DNA of 64,000 nt, taken from NCBI RefSeq assembly GCF_018324205.1, contig NZ_AP023356.1, forward strand, positions 124,001 through 188,000, read 5' to 3'. This DNA comes from Actinoplanes ianthinogenes. Lineage in GTDB: Bacteria > Actinomycetota > Actinomycetes > Mycobacteriales > Micromonosporaceae. The notes under the pieces are model-generated. The model did not search any database. It saw only the letters and a list, made by a program, of their open reading frames with translations, and was not told where the DNA came from. Positions 8,342 to 18,663 of this stretch are shown here, piece after piece; the first letter of the stretch is position 1; each line of letters opens with the position of its first letter. The translations under genes and the position numbers were made by a program.

Positions 8342-9236
8342 GGATCTGCAATTGCGGCACCTCCGGGCGCTGGTGGCGGTGGTCGACTCCGGCACGTTCA
8401 CCGACGCCGCCGCGCGGCTGGGCACCTCGCAGGCCGCGGTGTCCCGATCGGTCGCCGCGCTGGAGCAGGCCCTCGGCGCGCGTCTGCTGCAACGCACCAC
8501 CCGGCACGTGTCGCTGACCGGCACCGGCACCCAGGTGCTCGACGGCGCGCGCCGGATCCTGGACGAGGTCGCCCACCTGCACCGGATCGCCGAACAGTCG
8601 CGCACCGAACTGCGTATCGGCTACGCATGGGCCGCGCTGGGCAAGCACACCCGCCGGTTGCAGCACGTCTGGGCTCGCGCGCAGGCGGGCATCCCGCTGG
8701 TGTTTACCCAGGTCAACAGCGTGACCGCAGGGCTCAGCGAGGGCGCCGCCGACGTGGCGGTGATCCGCCGGCCGCTCGACGACCCCCGGTTCGCCACGGC
8801 CAGGATCGGCTCGGAGGCCCGGTGCGCGGCCGTCGCCACCGACAATCCACTGGCCCGCCGGCGCACGCTGCGGCTGAGCGACCTGACCCGGTACCCGGTC
8901 GCGATCGACCCCCGCACCGGCACGACGACGCTGGACCTGTGGGCGCCCGGTCCCCCGCCGGCCACGGTCCGCGCCACCACCGGCGTCGACGAGTGGCTGA
9001 CTCTGATCGCCGCGAACCAGGCCGTCGGCGTCACCTCCGAAGCCACCGCCCACCAGAACCCCCGGCCCGGCGTCGCCTACCGCACCCTCCGCCAGACACC
9101 CCCGATCCCGGTCTGGCTCGCCTGGTGGCGCGACGATCCCCCGGCCCAGTTGTCGGATCTGCTCCGGTTGATGCAAAACCTCTATTCGGTACGACCTGGT
9201 GCCACCACAACCGCACCAGCCCCGTCCCGTGGCTGA
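8340..9236 (+). CDS. LysR-family transcriptional regulator
   Basis: A 298-residue LysR-type regulator. Its N-terminal winged helix (residues 1-60) contains LRHLRALVAVVDSGTFTDAA and SQAAVSRSVAALEQALGARL; a linker helix and two-lobed effector domain follow (about 90-285). The ATG at 8340 is chosen because the family's conserved start (DLQLRHLRAL) begins there; the open frame upstream is just GC-rich shadow. It is divergent from the EamA exporter and likely controls it in response to the exported compound. Its last 16 or so residues (VRPGATTTAPAPSRG) are encoded by the left arm of the adjacent inverted-repeat element, so the native C-terminus has probably been replaced. Confidence 0.92.
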   Translation: MDLQLRHLRALVAVVDSGTFTDAAARLGTSQAAVSRSVAALEQALGARLLQRTTRHVSLTGTGTQVLDGARRILDEVAHLHRIAEQSRTELRIGYAWAALGKHTRRLQHVWARAQAGIPLVFTQVNSVTAGLSEGAADVAVIRRPLDDPRFATARIGSEARCAAVATDNPLARRRTLRLSDLTRYPVAIDPRTGTTTLDLWAPGPPPATVRATTGVDEWLTLIAANQAVGVTSEATAHQNPRPGVAYRTLRQTPPIPVWLAWWRDDPPAQLSDLLRLMQNLYSVRPGATTTAPAPSRG

Positions 9237-9298
9237 GCGCACGGTGGTCCCGGTGCCGGGCCGCGACGCCGTGCCGGGCTGAGCTCGCCGGGTCCGCT
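9189..9298. repeat. Left inverted arm of the repeat element
   Basis: A 110-base segment beginning GTACGACCTG and ending GGTCCGCT that matches, in reverse complement and over exactly the same length, the segment at 10442-10551 with about a dozen mismatches by eye. It overlaps the last 48 bases of the LysR gene, so the element has entered or extended that gene's 3' end. Confidence 0.85.
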
Positions 9299-9429
9299 CC
9301 CCCACGGCCCTGCCGCGCCACCGGCCTCCAGGGGCGCCCGGTGCCGGGCCGTCGCCGGCCGGGCGGCCTTGGAGGTCGTCGACAAAGCGGCGTGGCCAGG
9401 ACCGCAGGCGCCGCACGGACCGCGAGCAG

Positions 9430-10410
9430 CCACTCGGGCTGGCATGCACGGCCCTATCCCGACACCGGAAAGGGCCGTCAGCACCAGCCCGCAACCGCAA
9501 GGCACGACCGAACCCGAGGCCCCAGCAGACCACGCGAGCCCAGCCCGACACGGACCGCGAGCAACCACACGGGCTGGCATGCACGGCCCTATCCCGACAC
9601 CGGAAAGGGCCATGAGCACCAGCCCGCAACCGCAAGGCGCGGCCGAACCCGAGACCCCAGCGGACCACGCGAGCCCAGCCCGACACGGACCGCGAGCAGT
9701 CACTCGGGCTGGCACACAAGGCCCTATCCCGACATCGGAAAGGGCCATGAGCACCAGCCCGCAACCGCAAGGCACGGCCGAGCCTGGGATGCCCAGCAGA
9801 CCACGCGAGCCCAGCCCGGCACGGCTTCCCGGTCCCGGCACCGCGACCACAACGCGCTCAACCACTCGGGCTGGCGTGCACGGCCCTATCCCGACATCGG
9901 AAAGGGCCGTGCACGCCAGCCCGCAACCGCGGGGCGCGGCCGGGCCCGGGACCCCAGCGGACCTTGCGAGCTCAGCCCGGCACGGCCTCACGGTCCGGCA
10001 CCGCGACCACAACGCGCTCAACCACGGGACCCGGCTGGCACACAAGGCCCTATCCCGACATCGGAAAGGGCCGTGCACGCCAGCCCGCAACCGCAGGCGC
10101 GGCCGGACCCGGGGCGCCAGCGGACCACGCGAGCCCCACCCGGCACGGCTTCCCGGTCCCCGGCACCGCGACCACAACGGGCTCAGCCACACGGGCTGGC
10201 ATGCATGGCCCTATCCCGACATCGGAAAGGGCCGTGCACGCCAGCCCGCAACCGCAGGCGCGGCCGGACCCGGGGCCCCAGGGGACCACGCGAGCCCAGC
10301 CCGGCACGGCTTCCCGGTCCCCGGCACCGCGACCACAACGGGCTCAGCCACACGGGCTGGCATGCATGGCCCTATCCCGGCATCGGGAAGGGCCGTGAGC
10401 ACCAGCCTGC
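9430..10410. repeat. Seven direct repeats, each with a conserved hairpin
   Basis: Seven copies of a unit whose core reads GGCCCTATCCCGACA, followed by CGGAAAGGGCC. The core begins at 9451, 9586, 9721, 9883, 10047, 10208 and 10369, giving periods of 135, 135, 162, 164, 161 and 161 bases. The longer units contain an extra segment of about 27 bases (GCTTCCCGGTCCCGGCACC type). Each core can fold into a 10-base-pair stem with one mismatch (GGCCCTATCC against GGAAAGGGCC) and a 6-7 base loop. Several frames stay open through the array, but the periods are not consistently multiples of three and the translations are low-complexity, so I read the 9237-10576 gap as non-coding repeat DNA. Confidence 0.85.
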
Positions 10411-10441
10411 GACCGTGGGGCGCGGCCGGGCCTGGGGTGCC

Positions 10442-10551
10442 AGCGGACCTTGCGAGCTCAGCCCGGCACGGCCTCGCGGTCCGGCACCGGGACCACCGTG
10501 CGCTTGGCCACGGGAGCAGGCTGGTGCGGTTGTGGTGGGGCGAGGTCGTAC
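10442..10551. repeat. Right inverted arm of the repeat element
   Basis: Reverse-complement partner of 9189-9298, also 110 bases. Part of it (GCTCAGCCCGGCACGGCC and GGTCCGGCACCG) recurs inside the longer direct repeats, so arms and repeats share ancestry. It ends 26 bases before the stop of the convergent esterase gene. Confidence 0.85.
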
Positions 10552-10576
10552 AAGAATGGGCGTCAGCGGCGCGGGG

Positions 10577-11788
10577 TCAGCGGTGGTGACGGGACATCCA
10601 TTGCCAGAGGTGGAGGCCGTAGGTGCCCGGGTCGTTGCGGGCCACGTAGATCCAGGACCAGTGGCCGGGGAATTGATGACCGTTCCAGACCACGTGGTCG
10701 TAGAGGGACAGCAGGGACCGCGGGATCAGGTCGTGTGCGTGGACCGTGTTGGCCTGGGGGTCGACGGTGGTGTCGTCGCGGGAGGTGACGAGCCAGGTCG
10801 GGGTGGTGATGCGGGTGAGGGCCTCGTCCGGGATCAGGGACTGGACGACGCCGCAGATCGGGACCGAGGTGGCGAACAGCGACGGGTAGACCGTGGTCAG
10901 TTTCAGGCTCATGTAGCCGCCGTTGCTGCATCCGGCGACGTGGATGCGGTCGATGTCGACCGGGCAGCGGCGGATCACGTCGCGGATGACCCCGAGCAGC
11001 AGTGGCGCAAAACGATCACCGTCCTCGATCCAGTAGGACGTGCTTTGCGGGGCCACGACGTGCGCGCCCGCGAAGATCCGCTGGGCTCGCGGGGTGGCGA
11101 AGCCGAGAGCGCCGCGGTTGGCCCGCAGGGTGGTCTCGTTGTCGTAGTAGCCGTCGGGCAGTGAGGCGCCCTCTCCCCCGCCGTGCAGCCAGACGATCAG
11201 GGGACGGCGGCCGTGCCTGCCGAACGGTGAGTACAGCCGATACTTCAGGCCGCTCGGCGAGACGTGGTAGCTGAACGCGTCCACCTCGGGGTTGTCCACG
11301 CGCCCCTGGACGAAGCACGGGATGGTGACCTCGCCGCCGCCGTGCACGGCCAGCGGCGCGTTCTGGGTGATCGTGTACGCCAGGTCGAGCCGGACGTTGC
11401 GGCCCCGGCTCGGGAGGAAGCCGAGGGTGCCGCCGCCGACCTGGCCCTCGGCGTGGCCGAGGTCGAGGACGATGTTGCCCTGCCGGTCGAGGTGGGCGGC
11501 GGTGACCTGGCGGTCCAGGTCGTACTCACTGAGGATCTGCTCGCCGGGCGCGAGCGGGATCGGGCTGGTCGCCTTGGCGTGCACGGTGAACGTGCCGGGG
11601 CAAAGACTGGACGGGACGATCCGGCCGACCCGGGCGGTGCCGAGGGTGAGCGACGTGACCTGTTCACCGCCGTCGAGCGTCTCGGCGTCGAGGGTGAACC
11701 GGACCGGATGGTCGGGAGCGCTGCTGAGGCCGGCGGGCAGGCCCAGTCCGGCGGCCAGGAACATCCGGCGACTGACGAGGTTGTCCAT
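10577..11788 (-). CDS. Secreted alpha/beta-hydrolase esterase (PHB-depolymerase/PET-hydrolase-like fold)
   Basis: A 403-residue predicted secreted hydrolase. The start at 11788 is preferred over an ATG 15 bases upstream because GAGGAGG sits six bases before it. A twin-arginine-like signal (SRRMFLAAGLGLPAGLSS, residues 6-23) suggests Tat export. Residues about 25-180 form a beta-rich N-terminal domain. The hydrolase domain carries the oxyanion stretch WLHGGGEG, nucleophile GCSNGG, acidic residue in VTSRDDTTVD and histidine in FPGHWSW. This matches predicted peptidase/esterase proteins of the prolyl-oligopeptidase/LpqC type. Substrate unknown. It converges on the repeat element, and its upstream region (11789-11888) is shared with a divergent unknown gene. 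Confidence 0.82.
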   Translation of the reverse strand: MDNLVSRRMFLAAGLGLPAGLSSAPDHPVRFTLDAETLDGGEQVTSLTLGTARVGRIVPSSLCPGTFTVHAKATSPIPLAPGEQILSEYDLDRQVTAAHLDRQGNIVLDLGHAEGQVGGGTLGFLPSRGRNVRLDLAYTITQNAPLAVHGGGEVTIPCFVQGRVDNPEVDAFSYHVSPSGLKYRLYSPFGRHGRRPLIVWLHGGGEGASLPDGYYDNETTLRANRGALGFATPRAQRIFAGAHVVAPQSTSYWIEDGDRFAPLLLGVIRDVIRRCPVDIDRIHVAGCSNGGYMSLKLTTVYPSLFATSVPICGVVQSLIPDEALTRITTPTWLVTSRDDTTVDPQANTVHAHDLIPRSLLSLYDHVVWNGHQFPGHWSWIYVARNDPGTYGLHLWQWMSRHHR

Positions 11789-11888
11789 GACAAACCTCCT
11801 CACAGCGATGTTTATCGATGGAATAACCCTATCGCCGGAGAAACCGCCTGGCTACTGTTACCACCGGTCATCGGGGAGGCGGGCGAGG

Positions 11889-12617
11889 ATGAACGGTACC
11901 GACGACGATCACCGCAGGACCGGGGAGGCGATCCGGGCGGCGCTGCGGCCGGGTGAGCGGCTGCGCGAGCACAGCCGGATCCTGCGGTCGCCGGGTCTCG
12001 AGGAGGCGCCGCCGAGCGCCGCGGATCGGCTGAGTCTGTACCACCCGTTCGCCGGGTTCGGCAAGGCGGCTCAGGAGGACGGGCTGGGACTCGCGCTGCT
12101 GTCGGTGGCGGTGGGTGAGCAGCCGGACGACACCCGCGGGCAGGAGGCGATCGCCAAGGATCGGGCGCTGCGGAAGTATGGGCGGACGTTCTGCGGGGTC
12201 TGGAACAGCCAGGCCGGACAGTTGCTGTCCGCGCTGAAGCGGCACGCGAATCTCGATGACGGCGATCCGGTGGGCTGGGCGGCACTGACCGATCAGCGGC
12301 TCGTGGTCTTCGCCGAGCGGGCCTCCCGGCCGCATCCGCTCCTCGGTCTGGTGGTCGCGCTGTTCGGGCTGGTGAAGGCGCTGGTGGAGCTTGCGCGGCC
12401 GGCGGCTCCGCCGCCTCGGAGGGCGTTCGCCGGGCCGGTCTTCCCGGTGTTCGAGTGCGCGGCGGGGGCGGTCGCGGCCAGCGCGGCGCCGGCGATCGAG
12501 CACCTGCCGCGGGTGGTGCTGTGGTTCGCGGACCAGTCCTGGGTGGTGGTGTCGCTGGGAGCGCAGCCGGAGGGCGCCCGCATGACCGACGCGCTACGAT
12601 GGGACGCTCCGCGATAG
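11889..12617 (+). CDS. Unknown 242-residue protein
   Basis: I do not recognise a named family. The N-terminal part is charged (EAIRAALRPGERLREHSRIL), and the middle has GWAALTDQRLVVFAERA, a pattern seen in bacterial PH-like/GRAM-like domains where proteins read 'LT..RLVVF'. A short hydrophobic stretch (LLGLVVALFGLVKAL, about residues 157-172) could dip into the membrane, and a second half-domain ends with VVLWFADQSWVVVSLG. ATG at 11889 has a GGGGAGG-rich leader. It is convergent with the TetR gene at 12676, leaving 58 bases between stops. Confidence 0.75.
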   Translation: MNGTDDDHRRTGEAIRAALRPGERLREHSRILRSPGLEEAPPSAADRLSLYHPFAGFGKAAQEDGLGLALLSVAVGEQPDDTRGQEAIAKDRALRKYGRTFCGVWNSQAGQLLSALKRHANLDDGDPVGWAALTDQRLVVFAERASRPHPLLGLVVALFGLVKALVELARPAAPPPRRAFAGPVFPVFECAAGAVAASAAPAIEHLPRVVLWFADQSWVVVSLGAQPEGARMTDALRWDAPR

Positions 12618-12675
12618 GGCGATCCCGCCGACGCGGTTCTCGCGCCGGCTTCGTCCCGCGCTGAATCGGTCTGGC

Positions 12676-13236
12676 CTATCGCGCGGCCGGATGGACGAGG
12701 GTGGCGAGGTTTTCGGCGAAGCCGGGCTCGATCGGGAGCTGGCGCAGCAGGACACGAACCCAGACCGCGCCGGCCAGCGCATCCATGATCAGCATCGGGT
12801 CGGCGCCGTCCGGAAGGTCGCCGCGGGCCGCGGCCCGCTCGAAGATCGGCAGTTCGCCGGCAAGACGGTCGGCGAAAAAGGCTTTTGTGTACGACGCCAG
12901 CTCCGCATTGTGGGTAGCCGCCCCGAGCGCGGCAGCGATCAGCGGAGCCGTCGGCGGCTCGGTCAGCAGCCTGCTCAACGACCGGGCCAGGGCGGCCAGG
13001 TCACCGTGCAGGCTGCCCGTGTCCGGGACCGGGAAGCGAAGCATCGGCGCGTCGATCAGCGCGGCGCCGAGCAGGGCCGCCTTGGACGGCCACCAGCGGT
13101 AGATCGTGGTCTTGTTGACACCGGAGCGCTCGGCGACGCCCTCGATCGTCAGCTTCTCGAAACCACGCTCGGCGAGCAGGCGCAGGGTCGCGTCGAGGAT
13201 CTCGGCAGTGCGACGTGGGCCACTTCCCTGATTCAT
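12676..13236 (-). CDS. TetR/AcrR-family transcriptional repressor
   Basis: A 186-residue TetR-type regulator. The DNA-binding domain occupies residues about 8-55 (ILDATLRLLAERGFEKLTIE, then the recognition region VNKTTIYRWWPSKAAL), followed by an alpha-helical ligand-binding domain whose C-terminal part resembles the TetR_C families with a PGFAENLATL end. It is divergent from an alpha/beta-hydrolase with 63 bases between starts, and a perfect 18-base palindrome lies between them. It most likely represses both itself and the hydrolase, with release by an unknown ligand that the hydrolase may degrade. Confidence 0.92.
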   Translation of the reverse strand: MNQGSGPRRTAEILDATLRLLAERGFEKLTIEGVAERSGVNKTTIYRWWPSKAALLGAALIDAPMLRFPVPDTGSLHGDLAALARSLSRLLTEPPTAPLIAAALGAATHNAELASYTKAFFADRLAGELPIFERAAARGDLPDGADPMLIMDALAGAVWVRVLLRQLPIEPGFAENLATLVHPAAR

Positions 13237-13259
13237 AGGGGCAGTCTACCGTGAGAATG

Positions 13260-13277
13260 CAACGCAACGTTGCGTTG
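13260..13277. promoter_or_regulatory. TetR operator, perfect 18-base palindrome
   Basis: CAACGCAACGTTGCGTTG is a perfect inverted repeat centred between the divergent TetR (start 13236) and hydrolase (start 13300) genes. Its length and central position are typical for a TetR-family operator controlling both directions. Confidence 0.8.
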
Positions 13278-13299
13278 TATTTCGGGAGAGGGGGGCGGC

Positions 13300-13998
13300 A
13301 TGATCCCGATCGTGTTCGTGCACGGCATCCGGCTCAGCGGGACGATGTGGGGACCGGTCGCCGCGCTGGTCGACGGTCCTTCGACGGCTCCGGACCTGCC
13401 CGGTCACGGGAGCCGGGGCGGTGAGCCGTTCACGCTCGACGGCGCGGTGGAAGCGGTGGCCTCGGCGGTCGACGGCCCGGCCGTGCTGGTCGGGCACTCG
13501 CTCGGCGGTTTCGTGGCGATCGCCGCCGCCGCGCGCTATCCGGAACGGGTCGCGGCGCTGGTGGTGGGTGGTTGCACGGTGCGGCCACGCGGCGCGTTCC
13601 TGGCCGGCTACCGCTTCGCCGCCGGGCTCGCCGGGCGGCATCCGGAGCTGGCCGACCGGCTCAGCGTCCGCGGTTTCCAGCGCGCCCTGCCCCCGCCGGT
13701 CGCCGCCGCGATGGTCGCCGGCGGCGTCCGCTGCGCGGTCATGCCCTCGGTTGTCACCGCGCTGTCCGATCTGGACCCGCCGGCCTGCCTGCGCGCCTAT
13801 CCGGGGCCGGTGCACCTGTTCAACGGAGCGCGTGACCCGTTCCGCGCCGAGGAGCGCCGCTTCCTCGCGGCGTCCCCGGGCGCTCACCTGACGATCGTCC
13901 CCGCCCGAGGCCACATCGGCGTCATGGCCGAAACCGAAACCCTCGCCGCCCTGGTCACCGAGGCCCGGCGGCAGACGCAGAAAGCGAGCCCGACCTGA
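13300..13998 (+). CDS. Alpha/beta-hydrolase
   Basis: A 232-residue alpha/beta-hydrolase. It starts at ATG 13300 after a strong GGGAGAGGGGGG leader. The oxyanion motif is VFVHGIRLSG (about residues 5-14), the nucleophile elbow VGHSLGG (S in GHSLG, about residue 67), the acid is in FNGARDPF and the histidine in ARGHIGVMAE. It belongs to the broad esterase/haloperoxidase-like group and is controlled by the divergent TetR regulator through the palindrome at 13260. The last ten residues (RRQTQKASPT) are encoded by the first copy of a 44-base tandem repeat, so the C-terminus has been extended or altered by repeat growth. Confidence 0.88.
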   Translation: MIPIVFVHGIRLSGTMWGPVAALVDGPSTAPDLPGHGSRGGEPFTLDGAVEAVASAVDGPAVLVGHSLGGFVAIAAAARYPERVAALVVGGCTVRPRGAFLAGYRFAAGLAGRHPELADRLSVRGFQRALPPPVAAAMVAGGVRCAVMPSVVTALSDLDPPACLRAYPGPVHLFNGARDPFRAEERRFLAASPGAHLTIVPARGHIGVMAETETLAALVTEARRQTQKASPT

Positions 13999-14136
13999 TC
14001 ACAGCGGCCCGGCGGCAGACGCAGGGAGCGAGCCCGGCCTGATCACAGCGGCCCGACGCCGGGCGCGGACACGCCGAGCCCGGCCTGATCACAGCGGCCC
14101 GGCACCGGGCGGGGACACGGCGAGCCCGGCCGGTCC
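13963..14136. repeat. Four 44-46 base tandem repeats
   Basis: Units begin with GCCCGGC/GCCCGAC at 13963, 14007, 14051 and 14097 (periods 44, 44 and 46) and contain GCGAGCCCGGCCTGATCACAG-like sequence with an internal TGATCA palindrome. The first copy lies inside the hydrolase gene's 3' end, and the last runs into the terminator hairpin. Likely slipped-strand expansion. Confidence 0.8.
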
Positions 14137-14156
14137 GGGTGGACCGGCCGGGCTCG
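14121..14156. terminator. Strong bidirectional terminator hairpin
   Basis: A perfect 16-base-pair stem, CGAGCCCGGCCGGTCC with its complement, closes a GGGT loop. It lies between the convergent hydrolase and katG stops (13998 and 14169). There is no U-tract, as is common in GC-rich actinomycetes, and the stem is symmetric so it can serve both strands. Confidence 0.8.
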
Positions 14157-14168
14157 GCCACTCGTGGA

Positions 14169-16847
<2,679 letters not shown>

Positions 16848-16854
16848 CTAGACC

Positions 16855-16875
16855 CGTTTTCTGGAATGAATCAAG
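16855..16875 (-). promoter_or_regulatory. FurA operator/promoter region of furA-katG
   Basis: On the minus strand, 18-38 bases upstream of the furA ATG, the sequence reads TTGATTCATTCCAGAAAA. This is AT-rich against its surroundings and close to the operator described upstream of mycobacterial and streptomycete furA-katG (TTGACT-ATTCCAGAAAA type). It likely overlaps the promoter, giving autoregulation. Confidence 0.7.
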
Positions 16876-16896
16876 TTTCGACACACTTTATTTGTA

Positions 16897-16919
16897 GCCC
16901 GGCACGTGCCGTGCCGGGC
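16897..16919 (-). terminator. Terminator after the DUF899 gene
   Basis: A 9-base-pair stem, GCCCGGCAC with GTGCCGGGC, and a five-base loop, 13 bases beyond the DUF899 stop and followed in the direction of transcription by an AT-rich stretch (TACAAATAAAG). It separates the DUF899 transcript from the furA promoter. Confidence 0.75.
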
Positions 16920-16932
16920 AGATCACACCCGC

Positions 16933-17691
16933 TCAGTCGAAGTTCGGCACCGCGCCGCGGGTGGCGCCGGAGCGGCCCTTCGGCTCCTCCCACTCCTCCT
17001 GGCGGCCGAGCGCGGTCATGTCGAGGAAGCCGTACGACCCGCCGGTCTGCTCGGTGCCGCGGGCGAACGTCGAGTACGTGTGGAACACCTGGTCGCCGTC
17101 GCGCAGGAAGCAGCTCATCCCGGGCTGCTCCATCGGCTGCCGGGCCGGGTCGAGCAGCCACTCCATCCCGGCGGCCCGCAGCTCGTCCGCGGTGCGGAAG
17201 TTGAACTCGACCGGGGTCACCGACGCGTCGATGGTCACGTGGAAGTCGTAGTTGAAGTCCGAGCCGAAGGACGAGTACATCGGGATGGTCCAGCCCCGCT
17301 TGGCGCGGTACTTCTCCAGGGTGGCGAGCCGGGCACGGGCGATCACCGCGTACGACGTCTCGCGCGCCGCCAGGTGCCGCAGCAGCCCGTCGTTGACCTC
17401 GTCGAGCGCCGCGGTGCAGCTGCCGCACCCGTCCTCCCACGACGGGTCGAACATGAAGTGCTGCACGATCAGCTGCCGCCGCCCGTCGAACAGCTCGGGC
17501 AGGGTGCGCGGACCGTCCGGCCCGTCGAAGGTGTACTCCTTGTCGATCCGCACCATCGGCAGCTCACGGCGCCGGGTGTTCAGCGCGTCCTTCGCCCGCA
17601 CCGCCTCTTTCTCGCTGGCCAGCAGCGCGCGCCGGGCGGCCGTCCACTCATCGCGGGACACGATCTCCGGAAGGTTGTTGTTGGTCGTCAT
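16933..17691 (-). CDS. DUF899 thioredoxin-fold protein
   Basis: A 252-residue member of the DUF899 family, thioredoxin-fold proteins of unknown biochemical role. The expected start pattern (EIVSRDEWTAARRALLASEK) is intact, the CxxC is in DGCGSCTAALDEV (Cys89, Cys92), and the signature W..PMYSSFGSDFNYDF follows. The family is found beside ECF sigma factors and redox genes; here its first 44 bases overlap the end of a SnoaL-tailed sigma gene, indicating a shared transcript. A redox or detoxification function is inferred. The gene ends at a clear hairpin terminator. Confidence 0.9.
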   Translation of the reverse strand: MTTNNNLPEIVSRDEWTAARRALLASEKEAVRAKDALNTRRRELPMVRIDKEYTFDGPDGPRTLPELFDGRRQLIVQHFMFDPSWEDGCGSCTAALDEVNDGLLRHLAARETSYAVIARARLATLEKYRAKRGWTIPMYSSFGSDFNYDFHVTIDASVTPVEFNFRTADELRAAGMEWLLDPARQPMEQPGMSCFLRDGDQVFHTYSTFARGTEQTGGSYGFLDMTALGRQEEWEEPKGRSGATRGAVPNFD

Positions 17692-18628
17692 ACCGGTTGG
17701 ACGTTCCGGGCGGCGGAAATAATACGGCCGGCAGCCGGAAAACCTCGAAGAGCCGGGTGTCCAGGAAGTTGTGCAGGCCGGCGATCCGGTCGCCGCGCAC
17801 GTCGACGAGCTGGATCGCCCAGGGCAGCCACCGGTCGCCGTGCCATCGGTAGTGCCCGTGCCCCGGCATCGCGTTCCCGGTGATCCGGATCAGTCGCGAG
17901 CCGCGGCAGCCATGGCCCGGGCCGAGCATGAACCGGCCCATCTCGGCGGCGCCGCGGATCCAGGCCGCGATCGGCGGCATGGTCTGCACCGCGTCCTCGT
18001 GCAGCAACGTGACCAGGGTGTCCACGTCGTACCGCTGGAAGGCGTCGGCGTAACGGGCGACCAGGTCCTGCTCGTCGCCGGACAGCTCCGCCTCGCCGAG
18101 GTCGCGGGTGGCCAGCGTGGCCCGGGCCCGCAGCAGCATCGCGTTGACCGCGCCGGTGCTGGCGTCGAGCAGGGCGGCGACCTCGGCGGCCGGCCAGGCG
18201 AGCACGTCGCGCAGGATCAGCACGGCCCGCTGCCGCGCCGGCAGGTGTTGCAGCGCGGCGACGAAGGCGAGCCGGATGGACTCCCGGTCGGCGACCACGT
18301 CGCCCGGATCGGTGGGCAGCGGGGTGAGCCACAGCTGCCCCGCCGGCTCGGCCGGGGAGAAACCGTCGACCGGCGAGGCCGGTCCGAGATCGATCGGGAC
18401 CGCGCGACGACCGCGTTCGCGCAAGAGGTCGAGGCAGACGTTGGTCGCGATCCGATAGATCCAGGTACGCACGGAGGAGCGCCCCTCGAAGCTGCCGGCC
18501 CGCCGCCACGCCCGCAGCATCGTCTCCTGCGCCGCGTCGTCGGCCTCGAACGCCGACCCCAGCATCCGGTAGCAAAACCTGACCAGGTCGGGTCGCAGCT
18601 CGGCGAAGCTGTCCGGCACCACGGTCAT
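17648..18628 (-). CDS. ECF sigma factor with C-terminal SnoaL-like domain (SigG/TIGR02960 type)
   Basis: A 326-residue sigma factor. Region 2 is at about 8-75 (LVRFCYRMLGSAFEADDAAQ, then SVRTWIYRIATNVCLDLLRE), and region 4 at about 125-180 (LQHLPARQRAVLILRDVLAW, then a GAVNAMLLRARATL helix). From about 195 a SnoaL-type domain begins (LVARYADAFQRYDVDTLVTLLHEDAV). Sigma factors with such tails use the extension to control their own activity, with no separate anti-sigma gene, as described for the SigG/SigJ-like groups. It precedes and overlaps the DUF899 gene, which is its most likely target or partner. A promoter is expected in the 35-base gap to the divergent gene at 18664. Confidence 0.9.
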   Translation of the reverse strand: MTVVPDSFAELRPDLVRFCYRMLGSAFEADDAAQETMLRAWRRAGSFEGRSSVRTWIYRIATNVCLDLLRERGRRAVPIDLGPASPVDGFSPAEPAGQLWLTPLPTDPGDVVADRESIRLAFVAALQHLPARQRAVLILRDVLAWPAAEVAALLDASTGAVNAMLLRARATLATRDLGEAELSGDEQDLVARYADAFQRYDVDTLVTLLHEDAVQTMPPIAAWIRGAAEMGRFMLGPGHGCRGSRLIRITGNAMPGHGHYRWHGDRWLPWAIQLVDVRGDRIAGLHNFLDTRLFEVFRLPAVLFPPPGTSNRYDDQQQPSGDRVPR

Positions 18629-18663
18629 GGGCCGATCCTATCCGGACCGCTACCCTGGGGACG

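Noticed and set aside
9430..10410. CRISPR array
   Set aside because: Units are 135-164 bases and nearly continuous, with no short repeat separated by unique spacers, and there are no cas genes nearby.
9369..10589. Long open frame of about 400 codons through the hairpin repeats
   Set aside because: Several frames are open on both strands, translations are low-complexity, and repeat periods (161, 164) break the frame; no ribosome site. Treated as repeat DNA.
12610..12683. Terminator formed by CGCGATAGG and CCTATCGCG
   Set aside because: The two halves simply overlap the stop codons of convergent genes and are 56 bases apart, too far for a terminator stem.
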